Source: Streptomyces echinatus (GTDB lineage Bacteria; Actinomycetota; Actinomycetes; Streptomycetales; Streptomycetaceae). From it: 64,000 nucleotides of DNA. Below the pieces are notes generated by a model, which was not told the DNA's origin, made no database searches, and was given only the letters and a program-made list of their open reading frames with translations. Position numbers and translations under genes: made by a program. Positions 8,808 to 17,388 of this stretch are shown here, in pieces. The stretch's first letter is position 1; each line of letters begins with the position of its first letter. The stretch covers positions 238,205 through 302,204 of the forward strand of contig NZ_JACHJK010000013.1 of the NCBI RefSeq assembly GCF_014203595.1, read 5' to 3'.

Positions 8808-11800
8808 CGGTGCTGCTCCTCATCGTGCAGTTCCTGGTGGGCGTACTGGATCCAGTCGAAGAACGGAGGGTCGGACAGCCACTTGTTCTGCGGCAGCAGG
8901 AGGCCGACGTCACGCAGCTGCATGCTCTGCGCGGGGGTGGGGTTGCGGGGCGGGCCGCCGCCCGCGCCGAGCAGGGCCTCACGGGCCGCGGGGCCGATCT
9001 CGCTCCACCGGGAGCGGAAGACGTCGGCCTTCTTCACGAGCAGTTCCCGCTCGATGAGCGACCGCAGCGCGCCGGCGTCGCCCAGGGCCGGGGTGCTGCC
9101 GGCGCGTGCGGTGCGGACCAGGGCGTCGCCGATCACCTGGAGGTAGAACGGCCAGGGCCCGACGCTCTTGAGGATGCGGTCGGCGGTGACGGGCGGGATC
9201 ACCAGGCCCTCGTTCTGCGCGGTGCCGGTGAGGAACTCGCGGGCGTCGGATTCGGCCAGCGGGCCGAGGGTGAAGTGGTTGACGTCGTTGCCGAAACTCG
9301 AACCGGGCACGCGCAGCGCGTGCCGCAGGGTGTCGTTCCAGTCCTTGTAGGTGCCGCAGTACACGAGCCAGGCGCCGGCCTGGCCGAGGTCGCGCAGCCA
9401 GGAGACGGCCGCCGGGTCGTAGCCGGTGAGCCTGCCGACCTCGTCGAGCAGGAGCACCAGCCGGGAGGCGCCGCGGCCCGCGGCCGCCCGGTCCATCAGC
9501 GCGTCGGCGGGCCGGGCGGAGCCGGCCAGTGCGGGCATCAGCCGCACGGACAGCTCGTCCTGGGAGCCGGCCCGGTCCCGGTTGGACAGCGTCACCACCT
9601 TCTGCACGTTGCCGAGGCCGTCGGAGTGCATGCGCTCCTGGAGTTCCTTGACGATCCACGACTTGCCGGCCCGCCGGGGTCCCAGCAGCGCGGCGGACGT
9701 GCCGTCCCGGTAGTTGCGGTCGAGCCAGGCGAACACGTCCTCCCGGCCCACCGGCCGTCCCGCGGGCCCCAGCGAGAACCGGTCCGCGGCCAGCGCGCTG
9801 CTGCCGATGCCGAAGGGCTTGCGCGCCAGCGAGACGTGTGCGTCGCGCTGGCGGGTCTCCGTCACCGTCTCCTGGATCCGGTCGTGCAGCGCGATCTGCA
9901 CCTCGGTACCGGTGGCCGGGTCCAGGCCGCGGCCGGGGCCGATGACGGGCGGCAGCGGCCGGCCGCCCAGGCCGGCCCCTTCGTAGCCCGCGCGGTCGGC
10001 CTGCCGGAGCACCAGCAGCGCCGCGTCCGCCACCCCGGTGCGCAACTGGAGCACCTCGCGGCCTCCGGTGACGGCGGCGCAGAGGCCGGCCCGGGTGTCC
10101 TGGAGCAGTCCGAGCAGGTCGCGTACGCACGCTCCGTTGCCGGTGCGGCGGGCCCAGAGCCCGAACTCCTCCCAGCCGTCGAGCAGGAGAACGAGGTAGG
10201 GCGGGCGTTCGCCGCGGCGCTCCTGCCGGTGCCCGTGCAGGCTTCTGCTGCCGGTCTGGGTGAAGAGTTCCTGGCGGCTGCGGACGGTGGTGACGAGCTT
10301 GTCGACGAGCCGCCGCATCCGCTCCGGCTCGTCGCCGGTCACCACGGCTCCGCAGTGCACCAGGTCGGTGAGGGCGCCGAGGGCGCCGGACGCGCAGTCG
10401 ATGGCGTAGAGGTGGACGTCCTCCACGCTGTACTGCTCGGCGACCGCGACGGCCAGGGTGAGCAGCAGCTGGGTGCGCCCGCTGCCCGTGTCGCCGGAGA
10501 CGAACAGCGGCCCGTCCTGGCCGAGGTCCCAGGCGGCCTGCTCGAACCCCTGGGCGTCGGGGGCGTCGCGCAGTCCGTAGACGACCGGTGTCCGGGTCCC
10601 GGGCCGGGGGCGGGCGGGCCACAGCGCGTCCGGCCCGGTGGCGGTCTCCTTCAGCCGTACCGACAGCGGCAGCGGGGGCGGCCAGGGGACGTGTGGTGCG
10701 GGCAGGTCGTCCAGGGCGGCGGCGGCCTGCGTGACGGCGCCGGCGAGGGCGGTGACCGGGCCGCCGCGCGCGGCCACGGGGGCCCGGGCGGCGCGCTGCC
10801 GCGGGGCGCCCGTCCAGTCCGTCGTCCGGAGCCGGACGCCGGCGCGCGGCGGGGACGTGTCCGGCTCGGGCCCGTCGAGGCGTGCCCGGCGTACGAGTTC
10901 CAGGGCGCCGCAGGCGCGGCGCACGTACGCGAGCCCGTGGCGTCCGGACTCCAGCCGGGCGGCGGCCGGGGTGCCGATCAGCAGCTCGCTGTCGGCGGGG
11001 TCGGGGAGCCGCAGGACGATCCGCAGGGGGGCGTGGGCGAGCAGGTCGGGGGTGACCGCGTCGGACGGGCGGCGGGTCGCGCACACCAGGTGGACGCCCA
11101 GTTTGGCGCCCCGCCGGGTGCCCTCGACCAGTCCGGACACGAACTCGGGCGTCTCCTCGCGGAGTTGGGCGAGGTCGGTGACGACGACCACGAGCCGGGG
11201 CAGCGCGGGCAGGTCGGCGGCGTCGGACGCCCGGATCACCGTGTACTGCTCGAAGTCGCGGGCCCCGGCCTCCTTCAGCAGCTTCTGCCGGCGCCCTAGT
11301 TCCGCGGCGAAGGCGGTCAGCCCGCGGGCGGCCGTGTACGGGTCGAGGGCGGTGTGCACGCCCACGGTGTGCGGCAGGCGGGCCGCCGGTGCGAGGGCCT
11401 CGCCGCCGTCGTGGTGGACGAACAGCAGATTCAGCTCGTCGGGGCGGTTGGCCACGGCCAGCGAGGTCAGCCAGCCGCACAGCAGTTCCTCCATGCCGGA
11501 GCCGGCCGCGCCGGCCACCAGGGCGTGCGGGCCGTCGTCGCGCAGGTCGAGGACGACAGGCCGGCCGGGCGATCCGCCGAGCACGGCCGCGGGTGAGCGG
11601 GGGGTGCCCTGCCAGCGCTCGGCGATCCGCCCGGCGACCTGGTGGGCGGTGGGCAAGTCCAGGTCGAGCAGCTCCGGCAGCCGGCCGGCCAGGTGGCCGG
11701 CGGCCGGGGCCGGGTCGTCGCGCAGCGGGGCGAGCAGCCGGGCGAGGGCGTCCAGCTGGGCCGGCACCAGCTGGTCGGGGACGCACCGCCCTCCCTCGTC

Positions 11801-13957
11801 CGGCTCGCCGTGCGCGGGGTCGACGATCCGCAGTCCGGTGCGGTCCGTCAGGAGCGTGATGCCGTCCCAGTCGTCGAGCGGCCGTGCCTGCTCGGCGAGA
11901 CGGATCACGTACACGTCGGCCTCGGGACCGGAGCGGAGCACCTCCTCGGCCCAGGGCGCCGCGCGCAGCGCCGACGGGTCGTCGATGACCAGGACCAGCG
12001 CGGTGCGGCCCCAGAAGGTGCCGGGTCCCTGCTCGCGGAGCCGTTCGTGGATGATCAGCGCGGCCTCGTCGAGGTGCCGGGCGTGCCCCGCGGGGTCCCG
12101 GCTGATCCGCACCGGCCGGGCCCCGCGGGCCATCAGTCCGTCGGGCGGCAGCCAGCGGGCGAAGCGCCAGAAGGGCTTCCCGGACTCGTCGGTGAGCACC
12201 CGTACCGCGACGTCGGAGGGCGGGTGCAGCAGCACCGTCTGGGCCACGAGCCAGCCGGCCAGTCCCCGGGCGACGTCGCGCTCGGCCACGATGTCCACGC
12301 TGCCGCCGGACCACAGGGCGAGGACCCGCGGCCCGCTCGGGCCGCGGCCGACGCGCAGGACGAGCCCGTCGGTGTGGCCGGGAGCGCGCTCCCACAGCCG
12401 GGTCGGCGAGCCGAAGATCTCGGCGGGGAGTTCGAAGGCGTCGGGGAAGCGCGGCCTGGGCTCGTCACGCCGGTCGCGCGGCAGGGAGTCCCGCAGGGTC
12501 GCGTAGGCCCGGCGCAGGGCCCCGCCCCGGGCCGGTCCGGGACCGTCCGGGAGTTCCGGTTCCGGCCGGATCTCCGGCACGCTCTCCGCGGCGGCCCGCC
12601 GGTCGAACGCCAGCGCGCCGCCCTGGCCGGCGGACACATACCGGTCCCGGAACCGCGCGAAGCCCTCCGCCGTGAGCCGGAGCGGCAGGTCCTGCTCGGG
12701 GCGCGCCTCGCGGGGCGGTGCGCCGAGGAAGACCCGGCAGCCGTCGTACAAGGGGGTGCGGGCCAGTGATGTGTCCGGCGCCAGTAACTCCCCTTCGGCG
12801 GTGAACAGTTCGGGGACGGTCTGGTGCCGGGCGCGGCGGGCGAGCTGTTCGGCGAGGGACCGTACGGGGGTGGCGGGGTCGGCTTCGAGGACGACGTCCA
12901 GTTCCGGTCCGGCGGGCGTCGTCACGGTGAACGTCCAGCGGGCGGGTGCCGGGTGCCCAGGTGCCCGGGGGGCCGGGGGCAGGGCCGACCACGACGGCGG
13001 CCGGGCCGGCCGGTCCCGGGAGACCGGCTGGGCCGACCGGCCCGGCGGGGGTGTGCGGGTGCCGGTACGGGCGGGCGGTGCGGACTCCGGTGCGGCGTCC
13101 GCGCCGAGCAGGGGGGCGGTGATCCTGCCGTCGGGGGCGACGATGATCTCGTAGCCCGCGCCGGGCAGGTCGCCGGCCGCCGTGCCCACGAGGACGCGCG
13201 GGCCGGTCCGGCCGCCGCGGGCGGCGAGCCGGGCCAGGTCCCGGGCCTCGGCGGGCGACGGTTCGACGCCGACCAGGACGACCCGGCCGGGCGTCGCGGG
13301 GCGGGGCGCCCAGCCGGTGAGCACTTCGTCGTCGCGCGGGCCGGCCGCCGGCGCCCCGGTCACCGACTCGATCAGTTCGGGGATGCCGGGGAGCGTCTCC
13401 ACCCGGTCCGGGAACGCGGCGGCCACGTCGGGGGCCACCCCGACGCAGCTGACGCGGACCCGGACCGACCAGGGTGCCGTGGCGAGTTCGGCGGCGATCG
13501 CCGCGAGGAGTGCCCCGCGGTGCTCCGCGGGACCGGTCACGGCGCCGAGTCCGGTGCCGGCGTCGAGATTGAGCAGCAGTCTCAGGTCGCCGTTGCGGCC
13601 CACGGTCACCAGGCGGAGGTGGCCGGTGGCCGCGGAGGCCCCGTCGGGGGTGGCGCACGTCTGCGCGGCCTGTCTGCCGAGGAACCACGAGCCGCCGTCG
13701 GGGCCGGCCCGCCAGTGGTCGGGCAGCAGGTCGGGCGGGGCGTCGGCCAGTTGCGCGACGATCTCGTCGCCCCAGAGCCAGACGGCACCGAGTCGCGGCA
13801 GCAGGTAGGCGTTGTCGGTGAGCGGGCGCAGGGCCGGTGCCAGCAGCCGCGCGCCGTCCGGGTCGACGCGCGTCAGGAGGCCGTCGGCCGGGTCCGCGTC
13901 CGGCGGGGGGCCGTACGCGTATCGCGCCCGGGGTGCTGAGCGGCTGGGGAGTGGCAT
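8804..13957 (-). CDS. Giant FtsK-like protein with degenerate FtsK domains and a C-terminal STAND/AAA ATPase
   Basis: A 1717-aa protein. The N-terminal ~330 residues match no family I know. Residues ~339-410 look ubiquitin-like, parallel to the N-terminus of the EssC-like protein. Two FtsK-type domains follow. In the first (~812) the Walker A reads GAAGSGMEE, with the lysine lost, and the Walker B (VVVVTDLAQL) lacks the acidic pair. In the second (~1157) it reads GDTGSGRTQ. Near 1400-1717 lies an intact ATPase with GPRRAGKSW (~1429), LVLLLDEVG (~1504) and a helical C-terminal part as in ATPase_2/STAND proteins. The core FtsK modules thus appear structural, and ATP hydrolysis would fall to the C-terminal module. 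The ATG at 13957 is preceded by GAGG at good spacing. No confident TM segment was found. Confidence 0.8.
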   Translation of the reverse strand: MPLPSRSAPRARYAYGPPPDADPADGLLTRVDPDGARLLAPALRPLTDNAYLLPRLGAVWLWGDEIVAQLADAPPDLLPDHWRAGPDGGSWFLGRQAAQTCATPDGASAATGHLRLVTVGRNGDLRLLLNLDAGTGLGAVTGPAEHRGALLAAIAAELATAPWSVRVRVSCVGVAPDVAAAFPDRVETLPGIPELIESVTGAPAAGPRDDEVLTGWAPRPATPGRVVLVGVEPSPAEARDLARLAARGGRTGPRVLVGTAAGDLPGAGYEIIVAPDGRITAPLLGADAAPESAPPARTGTRTPPPGRSAQPVSRDRPARPPSWSALPPAPRAPGHPAPARWTFTVTTPAGPELDVVLEADPATPVRSLAEQLARRARHQTVPELFTAEGELLAPDTSLARTPLYDGCRVFLGAPPREARPEQDLPLRLTAEGFARFRDRYVSAGQGGALAFDRRAAAESVPEIRPEPELPDGPGPARGGALRRAYATLRDSLPRDRRDEPRPRFPDAFELPAEIFGSPTRLWERAPGHTDGLVLRVGRGPSGPRVLALWSGGSVDIVAERDVARGLAGWLVAQTVLLHPPSDVAVRVLTDESGKPFWRFARWLPPDGLMARGARPVRISRDPAGHARHLDEAALIIHERLREQGPGTFWGRTALVLVIDDPSALRAAPWAEEVLRSGPEADVYVIRLAEQARPLDDWDGITLLTDRTGLRIVDPAHGEPDEGGRCVPDQLVPAQLDALARLLAPLRDDPAPAAGHLAGRLPELLDLDLPTAHQVAGRIAERWQGTPRSPAAVLGGSPGRPVVLDLRDDGPHALVAGAAGSGMEELLCGWLTSLAVANRPDELNLLFVHHDGGEALAPAARLPHTVGVHTALDPYTAARGLTAFAAELGRRQKLLKEAGARDFEQYTVIRASDAADLPALPRLVVVVTDLAQLREETPEFVSGLVEGTRRGAKLGVHLVCATRRPSDAVTPDLLAHAPLRIVLRLPDPADSELLIGTPAAARLESGRHGLAYVRRACGALELVRRARLDGPEPDTSPPRAGVRLRTTDWTGAPRQRAARAPVAARGGPVTALAGAVTQAAAALDDLPAPHVPWPPPLPLSVRLKETATGPDALWPARPRPGTRTPVVYGLRDAPDAQGFEQAAWDLGQDGPLFVSGDTGSGRTQLLLTLAVAVAEQYSVEDVHLYAIDCASGALGALTDLVHCGAVVTGDEPERMRRLVDKLVTTVRSRQELFTQTGSRSLHGHRQERRGERPPYLVLLLDGWEEFGLWARRTGNGACVRDLLGLLQDTRAGLCAAVTGGREVLQLRTGVADAALLVLRQADRAGYEGAGLGGRPLPPVIGPGRGLDPATGTEVQIALHDRIQETVTETRQRDAHVSLARKPFGIGSSALAADRFSLGPAGRPVGREDVFAWLDRNYRDGTSAALLGPRRAGKSWIVKELQERMHSDGLGNVQKVVTLSNRDRAGSQDELSVRLMPALAGSARPADALMDRAAAGRGASRLVLLLDEVGRLTGYDPAAVSWLRDLGQAGAWLVYCGTYKDWNDTLRHALRVPGSSFGNDVNHFTLGPLAESDAREFLTGTAQNEGLVIPPVTADRILKSVGPWPFYLQVIGDALVRTARAGSTPALGDAGALRSLIERELLVKKADVFRSRWSEIGPAAREALLGAGGGPPRNPTPAQSMQLRDVGLLLPQNKWLSDPPFFDWIQYAHQELHDEEQHR

Positions 13958-14030
13958 GGCACATCCTCGGGAGCCGGCGGTTCCGGTGGGCGGGTCACGC
14001 CGGAGGGGACGGGGCGAGGGGGCGGCGGGG

Positions 14031-14684
14031 TCAGCGTTCCGGTGCCGCGCCGGCTTCCCGCGGCGCCGGCAGCGTCACGGTCTGTTCCTGGATCTGCTGG
14101 AGTCCGGCGCGGAACTCCTGGGTCCAGTCCGAGGTCTCCGTGTCGAGGCGTGCCCGGACCTTGGCGACGAGGCCGCCGACGAGCTTCATCCTGCGCGCGA
14201 TCACGGCTTGTTCCGGTTCTCCGGTGGCCTCCCGGAGCAGTTCGGCGGACCAGGCCAGGCGGAACTCGTTCAGCTCGCCGCGCAGCGCCTGGGCGGCGGT
14301 GATGTCCCGCATCCAGGCGGTGGACAGTCCGAAGAAGTGGTCGAAGCCCTTGCAGCCCGCGGCGGCGGCCAGGAAGACATAGCCCCAGCCCTGGATCCGC
14401 TCGTCCAGGGCCGCGCCGGCCAGGGGCAGGACGGTGCCGGCGGTGGCGAGGATGATCATCAGACCGCGGACGGCGCGGGACCCGAGGCGCTTGAGCCGCT
14501 TGTCGGCGAGGTACCACTCGATGGCGTCCTCGGCTTCCTGCTCGGCCCAGGCGCGCAGTGCCTCGACCGCCTCCAGCCGGTCGGCCGGCGTGCGCGTGCC
14601 GAGCGCCGGGAAGGGCCTGCTCCGTAAGTCACGCTTGCGTGCCTTGCCGTCGCGTGGCCGGGCCGTCGGTGTGCTCCCCGTCAA
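14031..14684 (-). CDS. SLATT-like two-transmembrane protein
   Basis: A 217-aa protein with a basic N-terminus, an amphipathic helix (~38-68), two closely spaced TM helices (~73-93 and ~99-115), and a long helical C-terminal half containing LRGELNEFRLAW. This plan matches the SLATT (SMODS and SLOG-associating 2TM effector) superfamily, proposed pore-forming effectors in nucleotide-second-messenger conflict systems. The assignment rests on topology and on the motif after TM2 (FGLSTAWMRD), so it is probable rather than certain. The start is TTG at 14684 behind AGGAGG. The gene is first in the four-gene run, 73 bp before the giant FtsK-like gene. Confidence 0.72.
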   Translation of the reverse strand: MTGSTPTARPRDGKARKRDLRSRPFPALGTRTPADRLEAVEALRAWAEQEAEDAIEWYLADKRLKRLGSRAVRGLMIILATAGTVLPLAGAALDERIQGWGYVFLAAAAGCKGFDHFFGLSTAWMRDITAAQALRGELNEFRLAWSAELLREATGEPEQAVIARRMKLVGGLVAKVRARLDTETSDWTQEFRAGLQQIQEQTVTLPAPREAGAAPER

Positions 14685-14801
14685 CTCACCCTCCTCGGCG
14701 CGGTGATGCGAGGAGACGAGGGTAGCCCAAACGGCCGCCCCGGGACGCCCGCCGGGACGGGCCGGCGGGTGTCCGGGGCGGCGCCTGGGCGCGCGGGCGG
14801 C

Positions 14802-15209
14802 TCAGCCCTCCGCGGGGGCCAGCCGCAGGGAGATCGAGTTGATGCAGTACCGCTGGTCGGTCGGGGTCGGATACCCCTCCCCCGCGAACACGTGCCCGAG
14901 GTGGGAGCCGCACCGGGCGCACCGCACCTCGGTGCGGACCATGCCGTGGGACCGGTCCTCGATCAGCTCGACCGCGTCGGTGTCCTTCGGGTCGAAGAAG
15001 GACGGCCAGCCGCAGTGCGACTCGAACTTGGTGTCGGAGGTGAACAGTTCGGCGCCGCAGGCGCGACAGGAGTAGACACCCTCGGTCTTGGTGTCGGTGT
15101 ACTCACCGGTGAACGCCGGCTCGGTGCCGGCCTGGCGCAGCACGGCGTACTCGGCCGGGTTCAGCTCCGCGCGCCACTGCTCGTCCGGCTTCTCGACGTC
15201 GTACGACAT
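14802..15209 (-). CDS. msrB: Peptide-methionine (R)-S-oxide reductase MsrB
   Basis: A 135-aa cytosolic enzyme that reduces methionine-R-sulfoxide in proteins. Two CxxC pairs (CRAC and CARC) form the structural zinc site. The catalytic motif RYCINS is near residue 120, and CGWPSFF and HGMVRTEVRC are diagnostic. Length is normal for a free-standing MsrB. It lies 15 nt downstream of murC on the same strand and is probably cotranscribed. The ATG at 15209 has an AAGGGG-type ribosome site. Confidence 0.97.
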   Translation of the reverse strand: MSYDVEKPDEQWRAELNPAEYAVLRQAGTEPAFTGEYTDTKTEGVYSCRACGAELFTSDTKFESHCGWPSFFDPKDTDAVELIEDRSHGMVRTEVRCARCGSHLGHVFAGEGYPTPTDQRYCINSISLRLAPAEG

Positions 15210-15224
15210 GAGCTCTCAGCCCCT

Positions 15225-16616
15225 TCACTGCGACAGGCGGTCCAGGATCAGCGGGCCCAGGTCGGTCACGTCGCCCGCGCCCATGGTGAGAACGAGATCG
15301 CCGGGCTTCGTCATTCCCGCGATCGCCGCCGGGACCTCCGCCTTGTCGTGCACGGCCGTCACGTCGGCGCCGGCCGCGCCCGCGGCCTCGATGATCAGCT
15401 CGCTGGTCACGCCGGGGATCGGGTCCTCACGGGCCGGGTAGATGTCCAGGACCACCGAGGCGTCGGCGAGGGCCAGTGCCTGTCCCATCTCCTTGCCCAG
15501 CTCCTGGGTGCGGGAGAAGAGGTGCGGCTGGAAGACGACGAGGATGCGGTTGTCGCCGGCGGCGGCGCGCATGGCCTCCAGGTCGGCGGTCATCTCGGTG
15601 GGGTGGTGGGCGTAGGAGTCGATCACCTGGACGCCGGCCGCCTCGCCCTTGAGCTGGAGGCGCCGCTTGACGCCGGTGTAGGCGGCGAGCGCGGGGGCCA
15701 GCTCGGCGGCCGGGATGCCGAGGGCGGCACCGGCGGCGAGCGCGGCGACGGCGTTGAGGGCGTAGTGGCGGCCGGGCACGGAGACGCCGAAGGTCAGCTC
15801 CTGCCCGTCGAGCACCGCGGTGACCTGGCTCTTCAGTCCCTGCGGGACGATCGACAGGACGCGTACGTCGGCGTCCTCGGCCTCGCCGTAGGTCACCACC
15901 CGCACGGCGCCCGCACGGACACGCCGGGTCAGCTCCCGGGCGCCCTCGTGGTCCGCGGAGACGACCAGGGTGCCGCCCTCGGTGACGCGGTCCACGAACG
16001 TCTCGAAGGACTCGTAGATCTCGTCCATGGAGGCGTAGTTGGCGTGGTGGTCCAGCTCGACGTTGAGGACGATGGCGACCTCGGGCGCGTACTTGTGGAA
16101 GCTGCGGTCCGATTCGTCCGCCTCCGCGACGAAGATGTCGCCCTCGCCGTGCAGCGCGTTGGAGCCGGGCGCGTCCAGGTCGCCGCCGATGGCGTACGAC
16201 GGCTGCAGGCCCAGCTCGGTCAGGGAGACCGCCAGCATGGAGGTGGTGGTGGTCTTGCCGTGGGTGCCGGCCACGGCGATCGGGCGCAGCCCGTTCATGA
16301 GCGCGGCGAGCGCGTCCGACCGGTGCACGACCGGAATGCCCAGCTCGGCGGCGCGGGCCAGCTCCGGGTTGTCCTCGCGGATCGCCGACGACACGACGAC
16401 ACAGCTCGCGTCGTCGGCGAGGTGCTCGGCGGCGTGTCCGATGTGCACGGTCGCGCCCAGCGCCCGCAGTGCCCCGGCGGTCGCCGACTCCTTGGCGTCG
16501 CTGCCGGCCACCCGGGCCCCGCGCTGCGCGAGGATCTTGGCGATACCCGACATCCCGGCGCCGCCGATGCCGATGAAGTGCGGTCGGTCCATGGCGGCAG
16601 GAAGGCCGGGTGCCAT
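15225..16616 (-). CDS. murC: UDP-N-acetylmuramate--L-alanine ligase MurC
   Basis: A 463-aa cytoplasmic Mur ligase that adds L-Ala to UDP-MurNAc in peptidoglycan precursor synthesis. Visible are the N-terminal dinucleotide-type loop GIGGAGMSGIA (~17), the ATP loop GTHGKTTTT (~117), the Mur-ligase segment EADESDRSF, LNVELDHH, and the C-terminal HHPTEMTADLEA and FQPHLFSRT. The ATG at 16616 follows GGGGAG. The gene stands outside any dcw cluster, with msrB downstream. Confidence 0.96.
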   Translation of the reverse strand: MAPGLPAAMDRPHFIGIGGAGMSGIAKILAQRGARVAGSDAKESATAGALRALGATVHIGHAAEHLADDASCVVVSSAIREDNPELARAAELGIPVVHRSDALAALMNGLRPIAVAGTHGKTTTTSMLAVSLTELGLQPSYAIGGDLDAPGSNALHGEGDIFVAEADESDRSFHKYAPEVAIVLNVELDHHANYASMDEIYESFETFVDRVTEGGTLVVSADHEGARELTRRVRAGAVRVVTYGEAEDADVRVLSIVPQGLKSQVTAVLDGQELTFGVSVPGRHYALNAVAALAAGAALGIPAAELAPALAAYTGVKRRLQLKGEAAGVQVIDSYAHHPTEMTADLEAMRAAAGDNRILVVFQPHLFSRTQELGKEMGQALALADASVVLDIYPAREDPIPGVTSELIIEAAGAAGADVTAVHDKAEVPAAIAGMTKPGDLVLTMGAGDVTDLGPLILDRLSQ

Positions 16617-16710
16617 GTGTTTCTCCCCAGAGACGGTACGAGCGAGAGCAGACCTACCCTATGCGCTCGGGCACCGGGCTCCTCGCAACGGGGCTGGCCG
16701 GCCGCGGGCC

Positions 16711-16750
16711 GGGGGTGCGGGGAACCGCGCGAGGGGCCACGGCGCACCCG
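16711..16750 (+). repeat. Dispersed Streptomyces intergenic repeat, copy 1
   Basis: The segment contains TGCGGGGAACCGCGCGA followed by GGCCACGGCGCACCC. The same core, roughly GCGGGGAAC-n-GCGCGAC-n-GCCACGACGCACCC, recurs at 31771-31820 and, inverted, at 35505-35550. The element is very common between Streptomyces genes. Here it fills the gap between the minus-strand gene at 16786 and murC. Confidence 0.6.
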
Positions 16751-16785
16751 GCGGTCGTGTACACGCCGCGTCCCGCACGGAGCCG

Positions 16786-17259
16786 CTACGCCTTGCTGTG
16801 CGAGAAGAGCTTCAGCACCGGCACGCCCACCTTGTGCCGGGCCCGGGAGGCCCAGTCCCGGTGGAAGAACTCCTCCACGTAGTGCGGATCGGTCAGCACG
16901 ATCACCTCGTCGGCGGCCACCTCGCCCACCAGCGCCTTCAGCGCGTCCAGCGGGTGGTCCTCGACCATCCGTCCCTCCGCCTCGCTCCCCGCGGCGCGCA
17001 ACGCCTGGAGCGACACGTCGAGGGCCTGCTCCGCCACGCCCCGCGCCTCGGTGCCCTCCGGGGTCTCTCCTTCGCGGACCGCCTCGTCGAGTTCGCCGAG
17101 CGCGATGTCGTCGATGGCCCGCAGCAGCCGGTCCGCCTGGTCGCCGCGGGGCTGGAGCAGCACGTGGAAGAAGACGGGCTCGTCCCCGTGCAGGGTGGTG
17201 ACGAACTCCACGTCGGCGGACGTCAGGGCCTTCTCGATCATCAGAACGCTTGTGAACAC
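16786..17259 (-). CDS. Conserved hypothetical protein, universal-stress-like Rossmann fold possible
   Basis: A 157-aa soluble acidic protein of the kind found throughout Streptomyces. It alternates predicted beta strands and helices: an N-terminal FTSVLMIEKAL, FFHVLLQP in the first third, and a late strand DEVIVLTDPHYVEEFFHRDW. The pattern suits a small alpha/beta nucleotide-binding or stress-type fold, but no signature motif is present and I assign no function. The GTG start at 17259 is preceded by GAGG. It is upstream of murC on the same strand, separated by 169 bp holding a dispersed repeat, so cotranscription is uncertain. Confidence 0.8.
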   Translation of the reverse strand: MFTSVLMIEKALTSADVEFVTTLHGDEPVFFHVLLQPRGDQADRLLRAIDDIALGELDEAVREGETPEGTEARGVAEQALDVSLQALRAAGSEAEGRMVEDHPLDALKALVGEVAADEVIVLTDPHYVEEFFHRDWASRARHKVGVPVLKLFSHSKA

Positions 17260-17388
17260 CAGGCGCCTCTTCTCCTTAGAGGGCCCGGCCGGGCCCCTGC
17301 GGAAACCATCCTTCCCCGTGATCGCACGGGTACTGCCGGAGAATGCCTGCCCGCCGGAAGCTAACCGGAACGGCAGATTCCACTTGCT

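Noticed and set aside
4743..9146. Very long plus-strand open frame (~1467 codons) opposite the EssC-like and phosphoesterase genes
   Set aside because: It has no domain, runs antisense through well-supported genes and is explained by high GC lowering stop-codon frequency.
2268..14684. Complete ESX/type VII secretion locus
   Set aside because: Only FtsK-type ATPases and FHA/ubiquitin-like parts are present; WXG100 proteins, EccB, EccD, EccE and mycosin are absent from the window.
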